This document shows positions 43,504-52,318 of a stretch of DNA of 64,000 nucleotides, piece after piece. Each line of letters begins with the position of its first letter. The stretch's first letter is position 1. The translations under genes were made by a program, and so were the position numbers. The DNA comes from Dyadobacter luticola (lineage in GTDB: Bacteria > Bacteroidota > Bacteroidia > Cytophagales > Spirosomataceae): contig NZ_VCEJ01000005.1 of NCBI RefSeq assembly GCF_005860805.1, positions 868,001-932,000 on the forward strand. Reading direction: 5' to 3'. The notes beneath the pieces are model-generated. The model saw only the letters and a program-made list of their open reading frames with translations, was not told the origin of the DNA and made no database searches.

Positions 43504-44031
43504 ATGAAGCTGAAAGTTTCCCTGTTCCTGATGTGTGGTGTGGCTTTGGCAAGTTGCGTGGACATTCCCGATTTCGATGATACTCCCAAGATTTACTATA
43601 ATGGTATTGACCAATTTACAGAAGTAAATGATTCAACCGGCAAGAATGTTCGTGAGAATGTGGTGATTACGGTTGATTTTGAAGATGGTGACGGCGATTT
43701 GGGTGCCAGTGCAGACGAACGTTCGGATTCCTCTTTTATCAGACCTTACGGCACCTGGGGAAATTACGAGCTGGTTACCGCCAGAAAAGGCGCGGACGGC
43801 AAGTGGACAGAGTCAATTCTGGCAGAAGACCAATATAAATGGATGCCGATTTTGAAACCGGATGGAAAACCGGGACCTATCAAAGGGAAACTCGATCTGA
43901 ACACCAGCTTTTTATATGGTAACAGTACAGTGCCTATTACCGTGAAGTTCAAAGTCCGGATCCGTGACAGGGCGTTGCACGTCAGCAACCAGATCGAGAC
44001 CGACAGTATCCTGGTACCAGGATACCGCTAA
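43504..44031 (+). CDS. Unknown lipoprotein
   Basis: A 175-residue lipoprotein; the signal peptide MKLKVSLFLMCGVALASC ends in a lipobox with the acylated cysteine at C18. The mature part begins with an acidic VDIPDFDDTPKI and contains NVVITVDFEDGDGDLGASAD, whose D-x-D-G-D pattern could bind calcium, followed by beta-rich sequence (VPITVKFKVRIRDRALHVSN). The overall look is of an Ig-like beta-sandwich common among Bacteroidota surface lipoproteins. No function is known. It is divergent from the LuxE/PaaK-type gene and convergent with the kinase gene, 21 bp away. Confidence 0.85.
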   Translation: MKLKVSLFLMCGVALASCVDIPDFDDTPKIYYNGIDQFTEVNDSTGKNVRENVVITVDFEDGDGDLGASADERSDSSFIRPYGTWGNYELVTARKGADGKWTESILAEDQYKWMPILKPDGKPGPIKGKLDLNTSFLYGNSTVPITVKFKVRIRDRALHVSNQIETDSILVPGYR

Positions 44032-44052
44032 CATTCAGCCACGTTTCGGATT

Positions 44053-45243
44053 TTATTCAATAATGTTCGCGCCCAGCGAGATCCGGAACGTGGTGCCTTT
44101 TCCTACCTCCGAGCTTTTTACAAAAAGTTTTCCCGAATGGTAGTTCTCGATAATTCTTTTCGCAAGTGTTAACCCCAATCCCCAGCCGCGTTTCTTCGTG
44201 CTGAATCCCGGATTGAAGATTTTATTCATATTTGCCTTCGTCATACCTTTTCCGGTGTCCGAAATGTCAATCCAAATTTCCTTGGTATTGGGCGGCGCCT
44301 GCAAGGTTACATTGATCTCCCCAATCCCACCCATCGCATCCACCGCATTTTTGCAAATGTTTTCGATCACCCATTCAAACAGGTTTTTATTGATCAAAGC
44401 CGTCTGCTCCACCGCCAACTCATTATGTACCCCGAATTTCACTTTGGACGAAACGCGTTTTTCGAGATAATGAATAAAATCGGAAACAATTTCGGCCACC
44501 GGTTCCTGTCTTAATGTGGGTACCGACCCAATGTTCGAGAAGCGCGTCGTGATCATTTCCAGCCGGATCACATCCTTTTCAATTTCTTCTGCGATGGAAG
44601 GATCAATCGCCGGATCGCTGCGGAAATATTCCACCCACGCCATCAGAGACGACAGCGGCGTGCCGAGCTGGTGCGCAGTTTCTTTGGCCAGGCCCACCCA
44701 AACCCTGTTTTGCTCCGCTTTCCGCGCCGAGCTGAATGCCAGATAAGCCAGATACCCGATCAGCAACATCACCGAAAGTTGTAAAAACGGATAGTACCGG
44801 AGCTGCGTCAGCAAAAATGAGTTACTATAATAAATGTATCCTGTGCGTCCTTTTCCGATATCCACCGTGATCGGCGGGTGTTCCAGCTTCATTTCCGCCA
44901 GCTTCTCGGCAATAATCCGCTCACGTTCCTGCGGCTTGACCTTTTTCGGGAATTTAATGTTCAGGTTGGGATTTGCCTGGTTGTTTTCGTCCACGTAGAT
45001 CGCCGGTATCTGGTAAAAATTCACTGCATCCTGGATCACCTGGTACACCACATTAAAGTTTTCATCGAAAGGACTATTTACAACATAGCGCAAACCTTCG
45101 GCGTAAAGCTGTACTTCACGCTCCTCGCGCTGTTCCAGTTCTTCCACCAGTTTATCGGTATAAAACAAAGATCCGATGCTCAATCCCAGCAAGATAACGC
45201 CGATAATGTACTTGTACACGCTCTTCTGATCGTAGGTATCCAT
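44053..45243 (-). CDS. Membrane sensor histidine kinase
   Basis: About 396 residues from the ATG at 45243 (an in-frame ATG at 45330 would add 29 basic residues). Two membrane helices (about 11-30 and 150-175) flank a short extracytoplasmic sensor of about 120 residues. The phospho-acceptor helix is AKETAHQLGTPLSSLMAWVE with the family histidine. The ATPase domain has NICKNAVDAMGGIGEINVTL, ISDTGKGM and TKKRGWGLGLTLAKRI. No response regulator is adjacent; an unlinked partner is expected. The gene is divergent from hemA with about 300 bp between start codons. Confidence 0.92.
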   Translation of the reverse strand: MDTYDQKSVYKYIIGVILLGLSIGSLFYTDKLVEELEQREEREVQLYAEGLRYVVNSPFDENFNVVYQVIQDAVNFYQIPAIYVDENNQANPNLNIKFPKKVKPQERERIIAEKLAEMKLEHPPITVDIGKGRTGYIYYSNSFLLTQLRYYPFLQLSVMLLIGYLAYLAFSSARKAEQNRVWVGLAKETAHQLGTPLSSLMAWVEYFRSDPAIDPSIAEEIEKDVIRLEMITTRFSNIGSVPTLRQEPVAEIVSDFIHYLEKRVSSKVKFGVHNELAVEQTALINKNLFEWVIENICKNAVDAMGGIGEINVTLQAPPNTKEIWIDISDTGKGMTKANMNKIFNPGFSTKKRGWGLGLTLAKRIIENYHSGKLFVKSSEVGKGTTFRISLGANIIE

Positions 45244-45517
45244 CAGGGAACTACGGAGCCGCTGGCTATTTAAGATAGCGGTCGGATGCAGACGAAATTT
45301 TGGTTTTTTCTTGGAAGTTTCGCTTATCATTCAGTTGTCCGGGCACCCAACGAGCCGGGTTAATGTTATCCTCTACAAATAACGTAAAATATTTGTGCTT
45401 AGTAGTTTTAGCAACCTTTGAGGCCGAATTATCGTATTTATTGTGACTAAACTATTTATACGACTTCTAAATAATCAAGCGGTTCTTCTTTCACTTTTCA
45501 ATTGGAATTTTGTGCCG

Positions 45518-45525
45518 TATTTTTG
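45518..45525 (+). promoter_or_regulatory. -7 promoter element of hemA
   Basis: TATTTTTG matches TAnnTTTG and predicts a start near 45529, 18 nt before the ATG at 45547. The frame that would begin at 45502 starts upstream of this point, which supports the shorter start. No -33 TTTG at normal distance. Confidence 0.4.
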
Positions 45526-45546
45526 CGAATCGAATCAGACCAAGTG

Positions 45547-46806
45547 ATGTATAATCAGTTCAAATCAGTAAGTTTATCACATCGGAATGCTCCTCTTGCT
45601 ATCAGGGAACAGCTTGCATTGAATGAGGCGGAAGCGAAGGGCATTATGCTTCGTCTTAAAGATTTCTTTGACATTTCCGACGTCCTCGCGGTTTCTACCT
45701 GCAACCGTACAGAAATATATTACTCCGCCGCTACCGACCTTAACGAAGACATTATCAAGCTTTTGCTTATCGAAAAGGGTGTTTCGGACATTGATGCTTT
45801 TCAGGCATTTTTTGAAAGATTCACGGATGGTGAAGCAGCAGTACAACATTTGTTCCAGGTTGCTACCGGGCTGCAATCGCAGGTAGTAGGGGACATGCAG
45901 ATCCCCAATCAGATCAAACATGCCTATCAATGGTCGGCCGATCTGAATCTTGCGGGACCTTTTTTACACAGATTACTCCACACCATATTTTTTGCCAATA
46001 AAAGAGTTGCCCAGGAAACATTCTTTCGCGATGGCGCCGCATCGGTTTCATATGCCGCGGTCGATTTGCTGGAAGGGCTGATGCCGAACCCAAAAGTATT
46101 GGTAGTAGGTTTGGGCGAAATCGGGGCCGATGTATGCCGGAATCTGGCCGAAAAACCGGGGATTGAGGTAACATTGGTAAACCGTACCAGCAGCCGCGCC
46201 GAAGATCTGGGCCAGGAGCTCGGTTTCCGCGTAGCTGATTTTTACGACATTGAATCTGAAATTTCCCGCGCCGACATTATTGTTTCTTCCATGAGAAGGG
46301 ACGAGCCATTTTTTACAAAAGAAATGATGGTGCGTCTCCGCGGAATGTCTTTCAAATATTTCATTGATCTTTCTGTACCCCGCAGTGTATCTCCCGAAGT
46401 GGAGGAAATTCCGGGGGTTATGCTATACACCATCGATTCTATCCGTTCCAAAGCGGATGCAGCATTGCAGCAGCGCCTCGACGCAGTACCTCGGGTACGT
46501 GAGATCATCGACGAAGCCGTGGTTGAATTCAATGACTGGTCAAGGGAAATGATCGTTTCTCCGACGATTCAAAAACTGAAAGGCGCATTAGAGCAGATCC
46601 GTAAAGAAGAACTCACTCGCTTTACAAAAGGCCTGACGGATTCGGAGCTGGAAAAAGTAGAGAAGATCACCACCAGTATGATGCAGAAGATTTTGAAACT
46701 GCCTGTACTTCAATTAAAAGCAGCTTGTAAAAGAGGAGAAGCAGAAACATTGATCGACGTACTGAACGATCTTTTCAACCTGGAAAAAGAAAAAGCAGAT
46801 CATTAA
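45547..46806 (+). CDS. hemA: Glutamyl-tRNA reductase
   Basis: A 419-residue enzyme reducing glutamyl-tRNA to glutamate-1-semialdehyde with NADPH, the first step of C5 haem synthesis. The catalytic cysteine is C52 in STCNRTEIYYS; SLSHRNAPLAIREQLAL forms the N-terminal domain start; VVGDMQIPNQIKHAY is the substrate-pocket segment. The NADPH fold has VLVVGLGEIGADVCRNL, and the C-terminal dimerisation helices follow. The start at 45547 (MYNQFKSVSL) fits the family and the promoter. A strong terminator follows. Downstream haem genes are not in the window. Confidence 0.97.
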   Translation: MYNQFKSVSLSHRNAPLAIREQLALNEAEAKGIMLRLKDFFDISDVLAVSTCNRTEIYYSAATDLNEDIIKLLLIEKGVSDIDAFQAFFERFTDGEAAVQHLFQVATGLQSQVVGDMQIPNQIKHAYQWSADLNLAGPFLHRLLHTIFFANKRVAQETFFRDGAASVSYAAVDLLEGLMPNPKVLVVGLGEIGADVCRNLAEKPGIEVTLVNRTSSRAEDLGQELGFRVADFYDIESEISRADIIVSSMRRDEPFFTKEMMVRLRGMSFKYFIDLSVPRSVSPEVEEIPGVMLYTIDSIRSKADAALQQRLDAVPRVREIIDEAVVEFNDWSREMIVSPTIQKLKGALEQIRKEELTRFTKGLTDSELEKVEKITTSMMQKILKLPVLQLKAACKRGEAETLIDVLNDLFNLEKEKADH

Positions 46807-46831
46807 TACAGAGTAAATTCACCATGGACGA

Positions 46832-46866
46832 GCCCGCTGAAATCACATTCGGCGGGTTTTTTATTT
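46832..46866 (+). terminator. Terminator after hemA
   Basis: CCCGCTGAA (46833-46841) pairs with TTCGGCGGG (46848-46856) with at most one mismatch, followed by six T residues and an AT-rich tail. It lies about 26 bp past the hemA stop. Confidence 0.8.
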
Positions 46867-46872
46867 TATATA

Positions 46873-46909
46873 AAACAAAAAAGAGAGGGCGGAATTGACC
46901 ACCCTCTCT
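46873..46909 (-). terminator. Terminator after ferritin-like gene pair
   Basis: AGAGAGGG (46882-46889) pairs with CCCTCTCT (46902-46909), a perfect 8-bp stem; the minus strand then reads TTTTTGTTTTA. It lies 40 bp past the stop of the second ferritin-like gene. Confidence 0.8.
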
Positions 46910-46948
46910 ATGTATTACCTTACCCTCCACAATAATTAATTGTATCTT

Positions 46949-47767
46949 CTACATCGACTTCGCGATGAAAGGTCCTGCGATTTTCAGTACCTCTTCCATT
47001 GTTAATGGCTCATCGAAAGCTTCTGTTACTGCGTCTTGAGAAATTTTGCCCATCACTTCTGGAAGCTTGGTAGCGTCGATAGTCGCGTGAACTACATTCG
47101 ACTCAGGTGTTGCACCCCAGTATACAGCCTCAGGGAAACCTTTGGCTTGTGTGATCCAGCCTTTCATCATAGGATCATTGTTCATGTGACCGATAATTCT
47201 TCTTACCAATGAAGCGTGACGTGCCTCAACAGAGTGAACCTGCAATGCATATTCAAGGATCTGAGGAGCACCGATCAGGTTACCTGCCTGGCCTTTGTAA
47301 GCACGTACCCCTGTGTCTTCCAAAGCTGCCGAAACTGCGATGAAAGTTTTGAAGTTGTGCCAGATATCAGCGAAAGCACCACCGTAAGTGAAGTCAAAAG
47401 TAGGACGTTTGATCGCTGCTGCACCCAGTGCCGATTGCAGGAAATAAACGTGCTGTGTTTCGTGTTTTTCAATTTGTTGAAAAACGAGCGAATATTCTCC
47501 CGGGATCAAACCAGGGATCTTATTAGCCTGGAAGTAAAATGTTTCTTCTAGATATTCAAGTGTTAATGCGAAGTTCAAAATGTCAGTTACCGAAGGGGTC
47601 GCTGCATAAGCTTTGTTCACAATCGATGCGAAAACGGTCGGAACTGCTGCGGCTGCCACTTTGCTGCTTACGCGGTTCATAAACATACGACGGGTAGTGT
47701 GAGCAAGGCGTCCTGCTGCGTCACCGTCAACTTGTTGAATGCTATCAAATATTTTAAAAATATCCAT
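46949..47767 (-). CDS. Exported ferritin-like protein (second of pair)
   Basis: A 272-residue protein of the exported ferritin-like (Ferritin_2) group. The start is followed by TTRRMFMNRVSSK and a hydrophobic stretch to NKAYAA, a twin-arginine-like signal placed unusually far inside (about residues 25-55). The four-helix bundle has LNFALTLEYLEETFYFQANK, EKHETQHVYFLQSALG, LEDTGVRAYKGQ and SVEARHASLVRRII, in which E, E-x-x-H pairs form a likely di-metal site. The role, perhaps iron oxidation or oxidant defence in the periplasm, is inferred. It follows the first ferritin-like gene by 18 bp and ends in a terminator. Confidence 0.88.
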   Translation of the reverse strand: MDIFKIFDSIQQVDGDAAGRLAHTTRRMFMNRVSSKVAAAAVPTVFASIVNKAYAATPSVTDILNFALTLEYLEETFYFQANKIPGLIPGEYSLVFQQIEKHETQHVYFLQSALGAAAIKRPTFDFTYGGAFADIWHNFKTFIAVSAALEDTGVRAYKGQAGNLIGAPQILEYALQVHSVEARHASLVRRIIGHMNNDPMMKGWITQAKGFPEAVYWGATPESNVVHATIDATKLPEVMGKISQDAVTEAFDEPLTMEEVLKIAGPFIAKSM

Positions 47768-47785
47768 GTCTGTGTTTTTTTAGAA

Positions 47786-48484
47786 TTACATTGGCAGATT
47801 TTTACCACTCACTTTGTCCATAATAAATGGCGCTACTCCACCGAGGATAACAGATGGAGAATAGGCATGTTCAAGGCCCATTTCGTTAATCTGACCATTT
47901 GCGAATTCCAATGCATTTGGGTTGATCAAGTCAGCGATTGCTGATGCGTGACGTGCTTCAACCGAAACGATTTTACCTGCAACCAAAAGATAGTTGACAT
48001 CTTTAATCAGCTTTCCTGCGCCGTTGTAGGCAGCAACACCTGTATCTTCAAACAATTTCGCTGCTCCCAATACGCTTGTGCGGCTTTGGAAATCGATCTG
48101 CGAGAAGTTAGGCATAAGACCTTTAATCGCTTTGTCACCAAGTGCTTTTTTGAAAAACTCTCTGTGAACGATTTCGTGGTCACGAATGTCAGTCAGGATC
48201 CATTTTTCCATATCTGTCATGTTCAGATAAGGTGTCATCATCACCTGTGTGTAGAAGGCCGCTTCCAGTTGTTCCAGAGCGTAAGCGTAGTTCAAAATTC
48301 CAATGTCTCCTGAACCAAGGTCCACAGTATCATCAGACATCAGATCTTGTTCAGTACAAGCACCGAGGAGAAAGGCACCTGTTGTCGCAGCTACTCCTGC
48401 CGATCTCAAAAAATAGCGTCTGTTCACTTTCGAAAGCATTAAGCTGTCTGAGGAATCAGAGATTTGCGTTAAGGTTTTTTTCAT
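47786..48484 (-). CDS. Exported ferritin-like lipoprotein (first of pair)
   Basis: A 232-residue relative of the downstream gene. A twin-arginine signal (NRRYFLRSAGVAATTGAF) leads to a lipobox LLGAC, with the acylated cysteine near 44, so the protein is probably a Tat-exported lipoprotein. Bundle and metal-site motifs are LNYAYALEQLEAAFYTQVM, IRDHEIVHREFFKKALG, FEDTGVAAYNGA and SVEARHASAIADLI. The two products share the same four motif blocks and could form a hetero-oligomer. The pair is common in Bacteroidota; its exact biochemical role is not known to me. No promoter was recognised with confidence. Confidence 0.9.
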   Translation of the reverse strand: MKKTLTQISDSSDSLMLSKVNRRYFLRSAGVAATTGAFLLGACTEQDLMSDDTVDLGSGDIGILNYAYALEQLEAAFYTQVMMTPYLNMTDMEKWILTDIRDHEIVHREFFKKALGDKAIKGLMPNFSQIDFQSRTSVLGAAKLFEDTGVAAYNGAGKLIKDVNYLLVAGKIVSVEARHASAIADLINPNALEFANGQINEMGLEHAYSPSVILGGVAPFIMDKVSGKNLPM

Positions 48485-48736
48485 AATGATTTGTTTTAGA
48501 TTGTGTGCAAATGAACCTTATGAAGAAGTGCATTCACGAAGACTTACGACGGCAGATCATTCTTGGATTTCAGTTGAGAGAAATAATTTTGCAGGCATCA
48601 GGCGCAGCAATCTTTTATTTTGTACTAAACCAGTAAAAGGAAATTTTTTCTCGCAGAAACATTGTCTTATTCAAGTACAGGGTATTTAAAATTATTTTTT
48701 TTATGCCTGAAAATTCTTTAAAAAACCTGCTGAAAA

Positions 48737-48768
48737 ACAAAAAAAGCGGCGCATCAATGACGCGCCGC
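48737..48768 (-). terminator. Terminator after DUF4394 gene
   Basis: GCGGCGC (48746-48752) pairs with GCGCCGC (48762-48768), followed on the minus strand by a run of T residues (plus-strand A-rich 48735-48745). It lies 22 bp past the DUF4394 stop. Confidence 0.8.
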
Positions 48769-48790
48769 CCGGGGAGAGGTTACCTGAATA

Positions 48791-50386
48791 TTATAGCCCT
48801 GAGCCCAATGCAAAACCTTTCACATTGCCTGCAAAATCTGACATTTTGGAAGCAGCTCCCGTCGAAAGATTGATAGAATAAAGTCCCGTCGAGCCGCCCA
48901 CCGTGAGCAGAGCGTAGGCAGTACCTGTTTTATTACCGATATCAAAACCGTTGGCCGCGTCAATGTCTACGCCCAGCGCGCCTATCTTCTCTAATCCACC
49001 ATTATTTGGCGGATTTTGTTTGAACAAGGTATTCGATTCACTGTCAATGTCGTACAGTACCGTAGCATTCGTTCCGGCAAAACTATTGGTGTACGCAGCA
49101 CCGTTGATATGCGGCGATCCCGGTCCCGGAATCAGGTTCAGCGCGCCATCAACGATCGTCACACCATTACTTGTATTAATGCGCAGGTTCTGGCCGGTGT
49201 TGGTCACGATGCGCAGTCTGTCTGCCACCGGGTTGAAATCGACGCCGAAGCTCGTACCAGATACTTTAAATGTCGGATCGTCCATATTCCGTAATTCCGC
49301 CTGGAATCTTGCCGCGCCGCTGCCCAGATCGACGGTGTAAAGTTTTGTATCAGAACCAAATGCATATAACCGTCCGTCAACCGGGCGAATGTCGATACCT
49401 TCGATCATTACACCGCCGGGAAGTCCGGTAATTGCTTTTTCCACACGTGAGCCGCTTACATTCATTGGATTGAAAATGATCAGCTTGTTGCTGGCATCTA
49501 CCGCATAAGCTACCGGATTAGTCTGAATTGCGATGCCGATGATCTTGCCGGCAGGCAATGTGCCTATTTTAGTCAAACCACCATTGGTCAGGTTCACTTC
49601 CACCAAATGCCACACGCCACCTTCCAGCACAGAAGCGATCGCCATGCCGGAACCTGCTGCGATATCAAAACCGCCAACTTCGCTGATATTCATGCCCAGC
49701 GGGCCAACTTCCTGCAAAACGCCATCATTTGGAGGCATTTGAAGATATAATTTGTCTGTACCCGGATCAATGTCAAAAAGCTGGGTAGTAGTAGCGCCGG
49801 AAAAGTTGTTGGTATACGCCGCCGCGCCGATCATAACATTGCTGTAACCTTTCAGATAACCGTCGATGGAAACGATCGCGCCGGTCTCCGGGTTCAGGCG
49901 GTAATTTTGGGTGGTATTACTTACAAGCCTGATCTTATCCACAGTCGGATTAAAATCAAATCCAACCACCTCCGGACCGGAAATGCCTGGATTAAAAGGA
50001 ACTGCGCTGATGATTGTCGCCATGCCGGGGTTAATATCCGACCGCAGATTGATAGTATAAAGGTGGTTTTTGTTACCGACTGCGTAAAGCTGGCCGGTGG
50101 CAGGGCGGAAGTCGATACCCAGTAATTTTTCTCCGGCATCAAGTCCCTGGATTGTCAATGTCCGGACAGGGCTGCCAGGGTTTTGTACATTTAATTCATA
50201 GATCGTGTTGTTGTCCCTTAATGCGTAGAATGTCTGGTCGGCATCGGTGCGAAGCGCGGAGTGTCCGTTTGCTGGCGAGAGCTGCTCCTCCGTCTGGCTT
50301 TGTTCGCTGCACGACTGGATGGAAGCCGCCAGCGCAAGTGTGAGGCAGCATGAAAGGCTGAACCCCAATGTTTTAGAAATTTTCAT
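48791..50386 (-). CDS. Double-DUF4394 lipoprotein
   Basis: A 531-residue lipoprotein; the signal peptide KTLGFSLSCCLTLALAASIQ ends in a lipobox before C26. Two copies of DUF4394 follow, about 50-290 and 295-530. Both copies repeat the same marks: FYALRDNNTIYELNV against AYAVDASNKLIIFNP, GIDFRPATGQLYAVG against GIDIRPVDGRLYAFG, GFDFNPTVDKIRLVSNT against GVDFNPVADRLRIVTNT, and NPPNNGG-type and GFDI-type pieces. The pattern suggests a beta-propeller-like fold, one half per copy or two propellers. The function is unknown. The protein probably faces the periplasm or the cell surface. Confidence 0.9.
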   Translation of the reverse strand: MKISKTLGFSLSCCLTLALAASIQSCSEQSQTEEQLSPANGHSALRTDADQTFYALRDNNTIYELNVQNPGSPVRTLTIQGLDAGEKLLGIDFRPATGQLYAVGNKNHLYTINLRSDINPGMATIISAVPFNPGISGPEVVGFDFNPTVDKIRLVSNTTQNYRLNPETGAIVSIDGYLKGYSNVMIGAAAYTNNFSGATTTQLFDIDPGTDKLYLQMPPNDGVLQEVGPLGMNISEVGGFDIAAGSGMAIASVLEGGVWHLVEVNLTNGGLTKIGTLPAGKIIGIAIQTNPVAYAVDASNKLIIFNPMNVSGSRVEKAITGLPGGVMIEGIDIRPVDGRLYAFGSDTKLYTVDLGSGAARFQAELRNMDDPTFKVSGTSFGVDFNPVADRLRIVTNTGQNLRINTSNGVTIVDGALNLIPGPGSPHINGAAYTNSFAGTNATVLYDIDSESNTLFKQNPPNNGGLEKIGALGVDIDAANGFDIGNKTGTAYALLTVGGSTGLYSINLSTGAASKMSDFAGNVKGFALGSGL

Positions 50387-50544
50387 AACCTGTCAAATTG
50401 AATTTGTGAGATGTATTAACCGACTCACATACGTTCAAACCACAAGGTTAGATCGATCTCTTTAATATATTTTTAATGTAAATTCCGGCTAATTTAATTC
50501 ATTTTTAATGTCAGATTAGGAGGCGCTTTTGACTAAAACTCCCC

Positions 50545-51873
50545 CTACTTCTTACCCGAGCGCTTGATCGGACGACCATATTTTGCCATTTTTTCTTTCG
50601 CAATATCCCGCCGCACATTTACTTTTTTGTTCTTCGCAATTTTCTCATGAAATGCGCCGCCGCCCGCTTCTCGCTTAGGCAGTTTCACATCAATTGTTTT
50701 CATAAAAATCTTCGGTTCCTCGTCCGGAATGAGGATTTCCGAGATTTTCAGATCTTCCGGCAGCGGAATTATAGGAATCTGGTAGTCCATCAATTCTTCG
50801 ATCTGCGTCTGAAATTCTTTTTCTTTTTCCGTGATAAATGAAATCGCGATTCCCTTTTTATCAGCCCGGCCCGTCCTGCCGATGCGGTGAATGTAGTTTT
50901 CCGGTGTTTCAGGAATGTCAAAATTAAAAACGTGGGATACCTCCGCCACATCCAGCCCGCGCGCAATAATGTCGGTCGCGATCAGCACCCGGAATGTCCC
51001 GTCATGAAATTGCCTGATCGTATTGAAGCGGTGATTTTGTTCTTTATTCGAATGTATCACGCCGATTTTATTCAAAAAACCAAGCTCCATTTGTCCATAG
51101 AGCAGGTCCGCCAGTTTCTTGGTTGCAACAAAAATCAGCACCTTGGTCATATCCGGATTTTGTTCCAGCAGCAAGTCAAGCAGGTTAACTTTTGTATAAA
51201 AATTGGGGATATAGTAAGCTTTCTGCTCAATGTTTTCCAGCGGAGAGCCAGCAGGCGCGGCCTCAATGCGTACCGGATTATTGAAGTAAGTCTGCATCAA
51301 TGTCTCAACCTCGCTAGTCAGTGTAGCGGAGAAAAGCAGGTTCTGACGTTTCTGGGGTAATAAATCCAGAATGTTCTTTAACTGCGTCCGAAATCCCAGG
51401 TTCAGCATTTCGTCTACTTCGTCGATCACCAGCTTTTTAATGTTCTTCGTTTTTAGCGAACCATTACTTGCAAGGTCGAATAACCTTCCCGGCGTGGCTA
51501 CCACTACATCCGCGCCTTCTTTCAACTCGGCCATCTGCACCTTAATGTTGCCGCCGCCATAAGCGCCCACGACATTTACCGACATATATAATGCCAGTTT
51601 CCGCACCTCTTCTACTACCTGCGTGACCAGCTCGCGGGTAGGTACCAGAATTAACAGTTGAGGCAATTTATCTTTGGAATATTCAAGCTGGCGCAGGGTC
51701 GGGAGCAGGTATGCAAATGTTTTTCCGGTGCCGGTCTGGGCAATGCCGCAAACATCTTTTCCGGACATCATGACCGAAAAAACTTTTTCCTGGATAGTGG
51801 TTGGCGTAGTATATCCGGCCTCTGAAAGTGCCCTCAGCAGCGGTTTTGTAAGATTTAATTCTTCGAAAGTCAT
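50545..51873 (-). CDS. DEAD-box-family ATP-dependent RNA helicase (DEVD motif)
   Basis: A 442-residue helicase. Q motif region GYTTPTTIQEKVF, motif I AQTGTGKT, Ia LVPTRELVTQ, Ib TPGRLFDLA, motif II DEVD in LVIDEVDEMLNLGF, motif III SATL, motif IV VLIFVATK, V ATDIIARGLDV and VI HRIGRTGRADKKG are all in order. Motif II reads DEVD instead of DEAD. The C-terminal tail (about 385-442) is rich in lysine and arginine and probably binds RNA. Roles in ribosome assembly or RNA turnover, often in cold adaptation, are family knowledge. Confidence 0.95.
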   Translation of the reverse strand: MTFEELNLTKPLLRALSEAGYTTPTTIQEKVFSVMMSGKDVCGIAQTGTGKTFAYLLPTLRQLEYSKDKLPQLLILVPTRELVTQVVEEVRKLALYMSVNVVGAYGGGNIKVQMAELKEGADVVVATPGRLFDLASNGSLKTKNIKKLVIDEVDEMLNLGFRTQLKNILDLLPQKRQNLLFSATLTSEVETLMQTYFNNPVRIEAAPAGSPLENIEQKAYYIPNFYTKVNLLDLLLEQNPDMTKVLIFVATKKLADLLYGQMELGFLNKIGVIHSNKEQNHRFNTIRQFHDGTFRVLIATDIIARGLDVAEVSHVFNFDIPETPENYIHRIGRTGRADKKGIAISFITEKEKEFQTQIEELMDYQIPIIPLPEDLKISEILIPDEEPKIFMKTIDVKLPKREAGGGAFHEKIAKNKKVNVRRDIAKEKMAKYGRPIKRSGKK

Positions 51874-51896
51874 AACCTGGGATTCAAAATAATCCG

Positions 51897-51904
51897 CAAA
51901 GGTA
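51897..51904 (-). promoter_or_regulatory. -7 promoter element of helicase gene
   Basis: TACCTTTG on the minus strand is an exact TAnnTTTG. It predicts a start near 51893, about 20 nt before the ATG at 51873. No -33 TTTG at the expected distance. Confidence 0.35.
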
Positions 51905-51929
51905 CCTCTATTCTTTCACAGTAGCCGCC

Positions 51930-52283
51930 TCAGCGTGTATATAACCACGCCCAGCCGATCAAAACGAATTGCAGCGGCAGCCGTAAAATGCTAACCCAGA
52001 GATAGGGATTTTTCTGATGGTAAAAATCCATCGCCATTTGAATGTTCGCCGGAAAAACTGCGATGAGTAGCAAAATGATCAGCCAGGCACCGAGGTGACG
52101 GGTTTGCGGAATAACCAGCATCAGAGAAAAAATCATTTCGCAAATGCCGCTCAGATAGACAAGAAGGAGCGGAGAGGGTAAGTTATGCGGCACAATCTTC
52201 ACGAATACGCCCGGCCTGACAAAATGCATAATGCCGGCTGTAAGGTAAGTCAGCGCCATGACATACATTCCAATTTCCTTCAT
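51930..52283 (-). CDS. DoxX-like membrane protein
   Basis: A 117-residue protein with four hydrophobic helices: YVMALTYLTAGIMHFVRPGV, VYLSGICEMIFSLMLVI, AWLIILLLIAVFPANIQMAM and PLQFVLIGWAWLY. The small four-helix layout with HF-x-R-P after helix 1 and P-A-N after helix 3 fits DoxX/DoxD-related proteins. Their roles vary (quinol oxidation partner, redox homeostasis); none can be chosen here. It is 35 bp downstream of the glycosyltransferase gene on the same strand and may be co-transcribed. Confidence 0.85.
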   Translation of the reverse strand: MKEIGMYVMALTYLTAGIMHFVRPGVFVKIVPHNLPSPLLLVYLSGICEMIFSLMLVIPQTRHLGAWLIILLLIAVFPANIQMAMDFYHQKNPYLWVSILRLPLQFVLIGWAWLYTR

Positions 52284-52318
52284 CTGTCGTTCGCGTTTCA
52301 GGTAAATACGCAGGGATG

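Noticed and set aside
45244..45330. Longer N-terminus of the membrane sensor kinase
   Set aside because: The 29 extra residues are basic and do not fit the family start; MDTYDQKSVYKY directly before helix 1 is the usual beginning. It could still be right.
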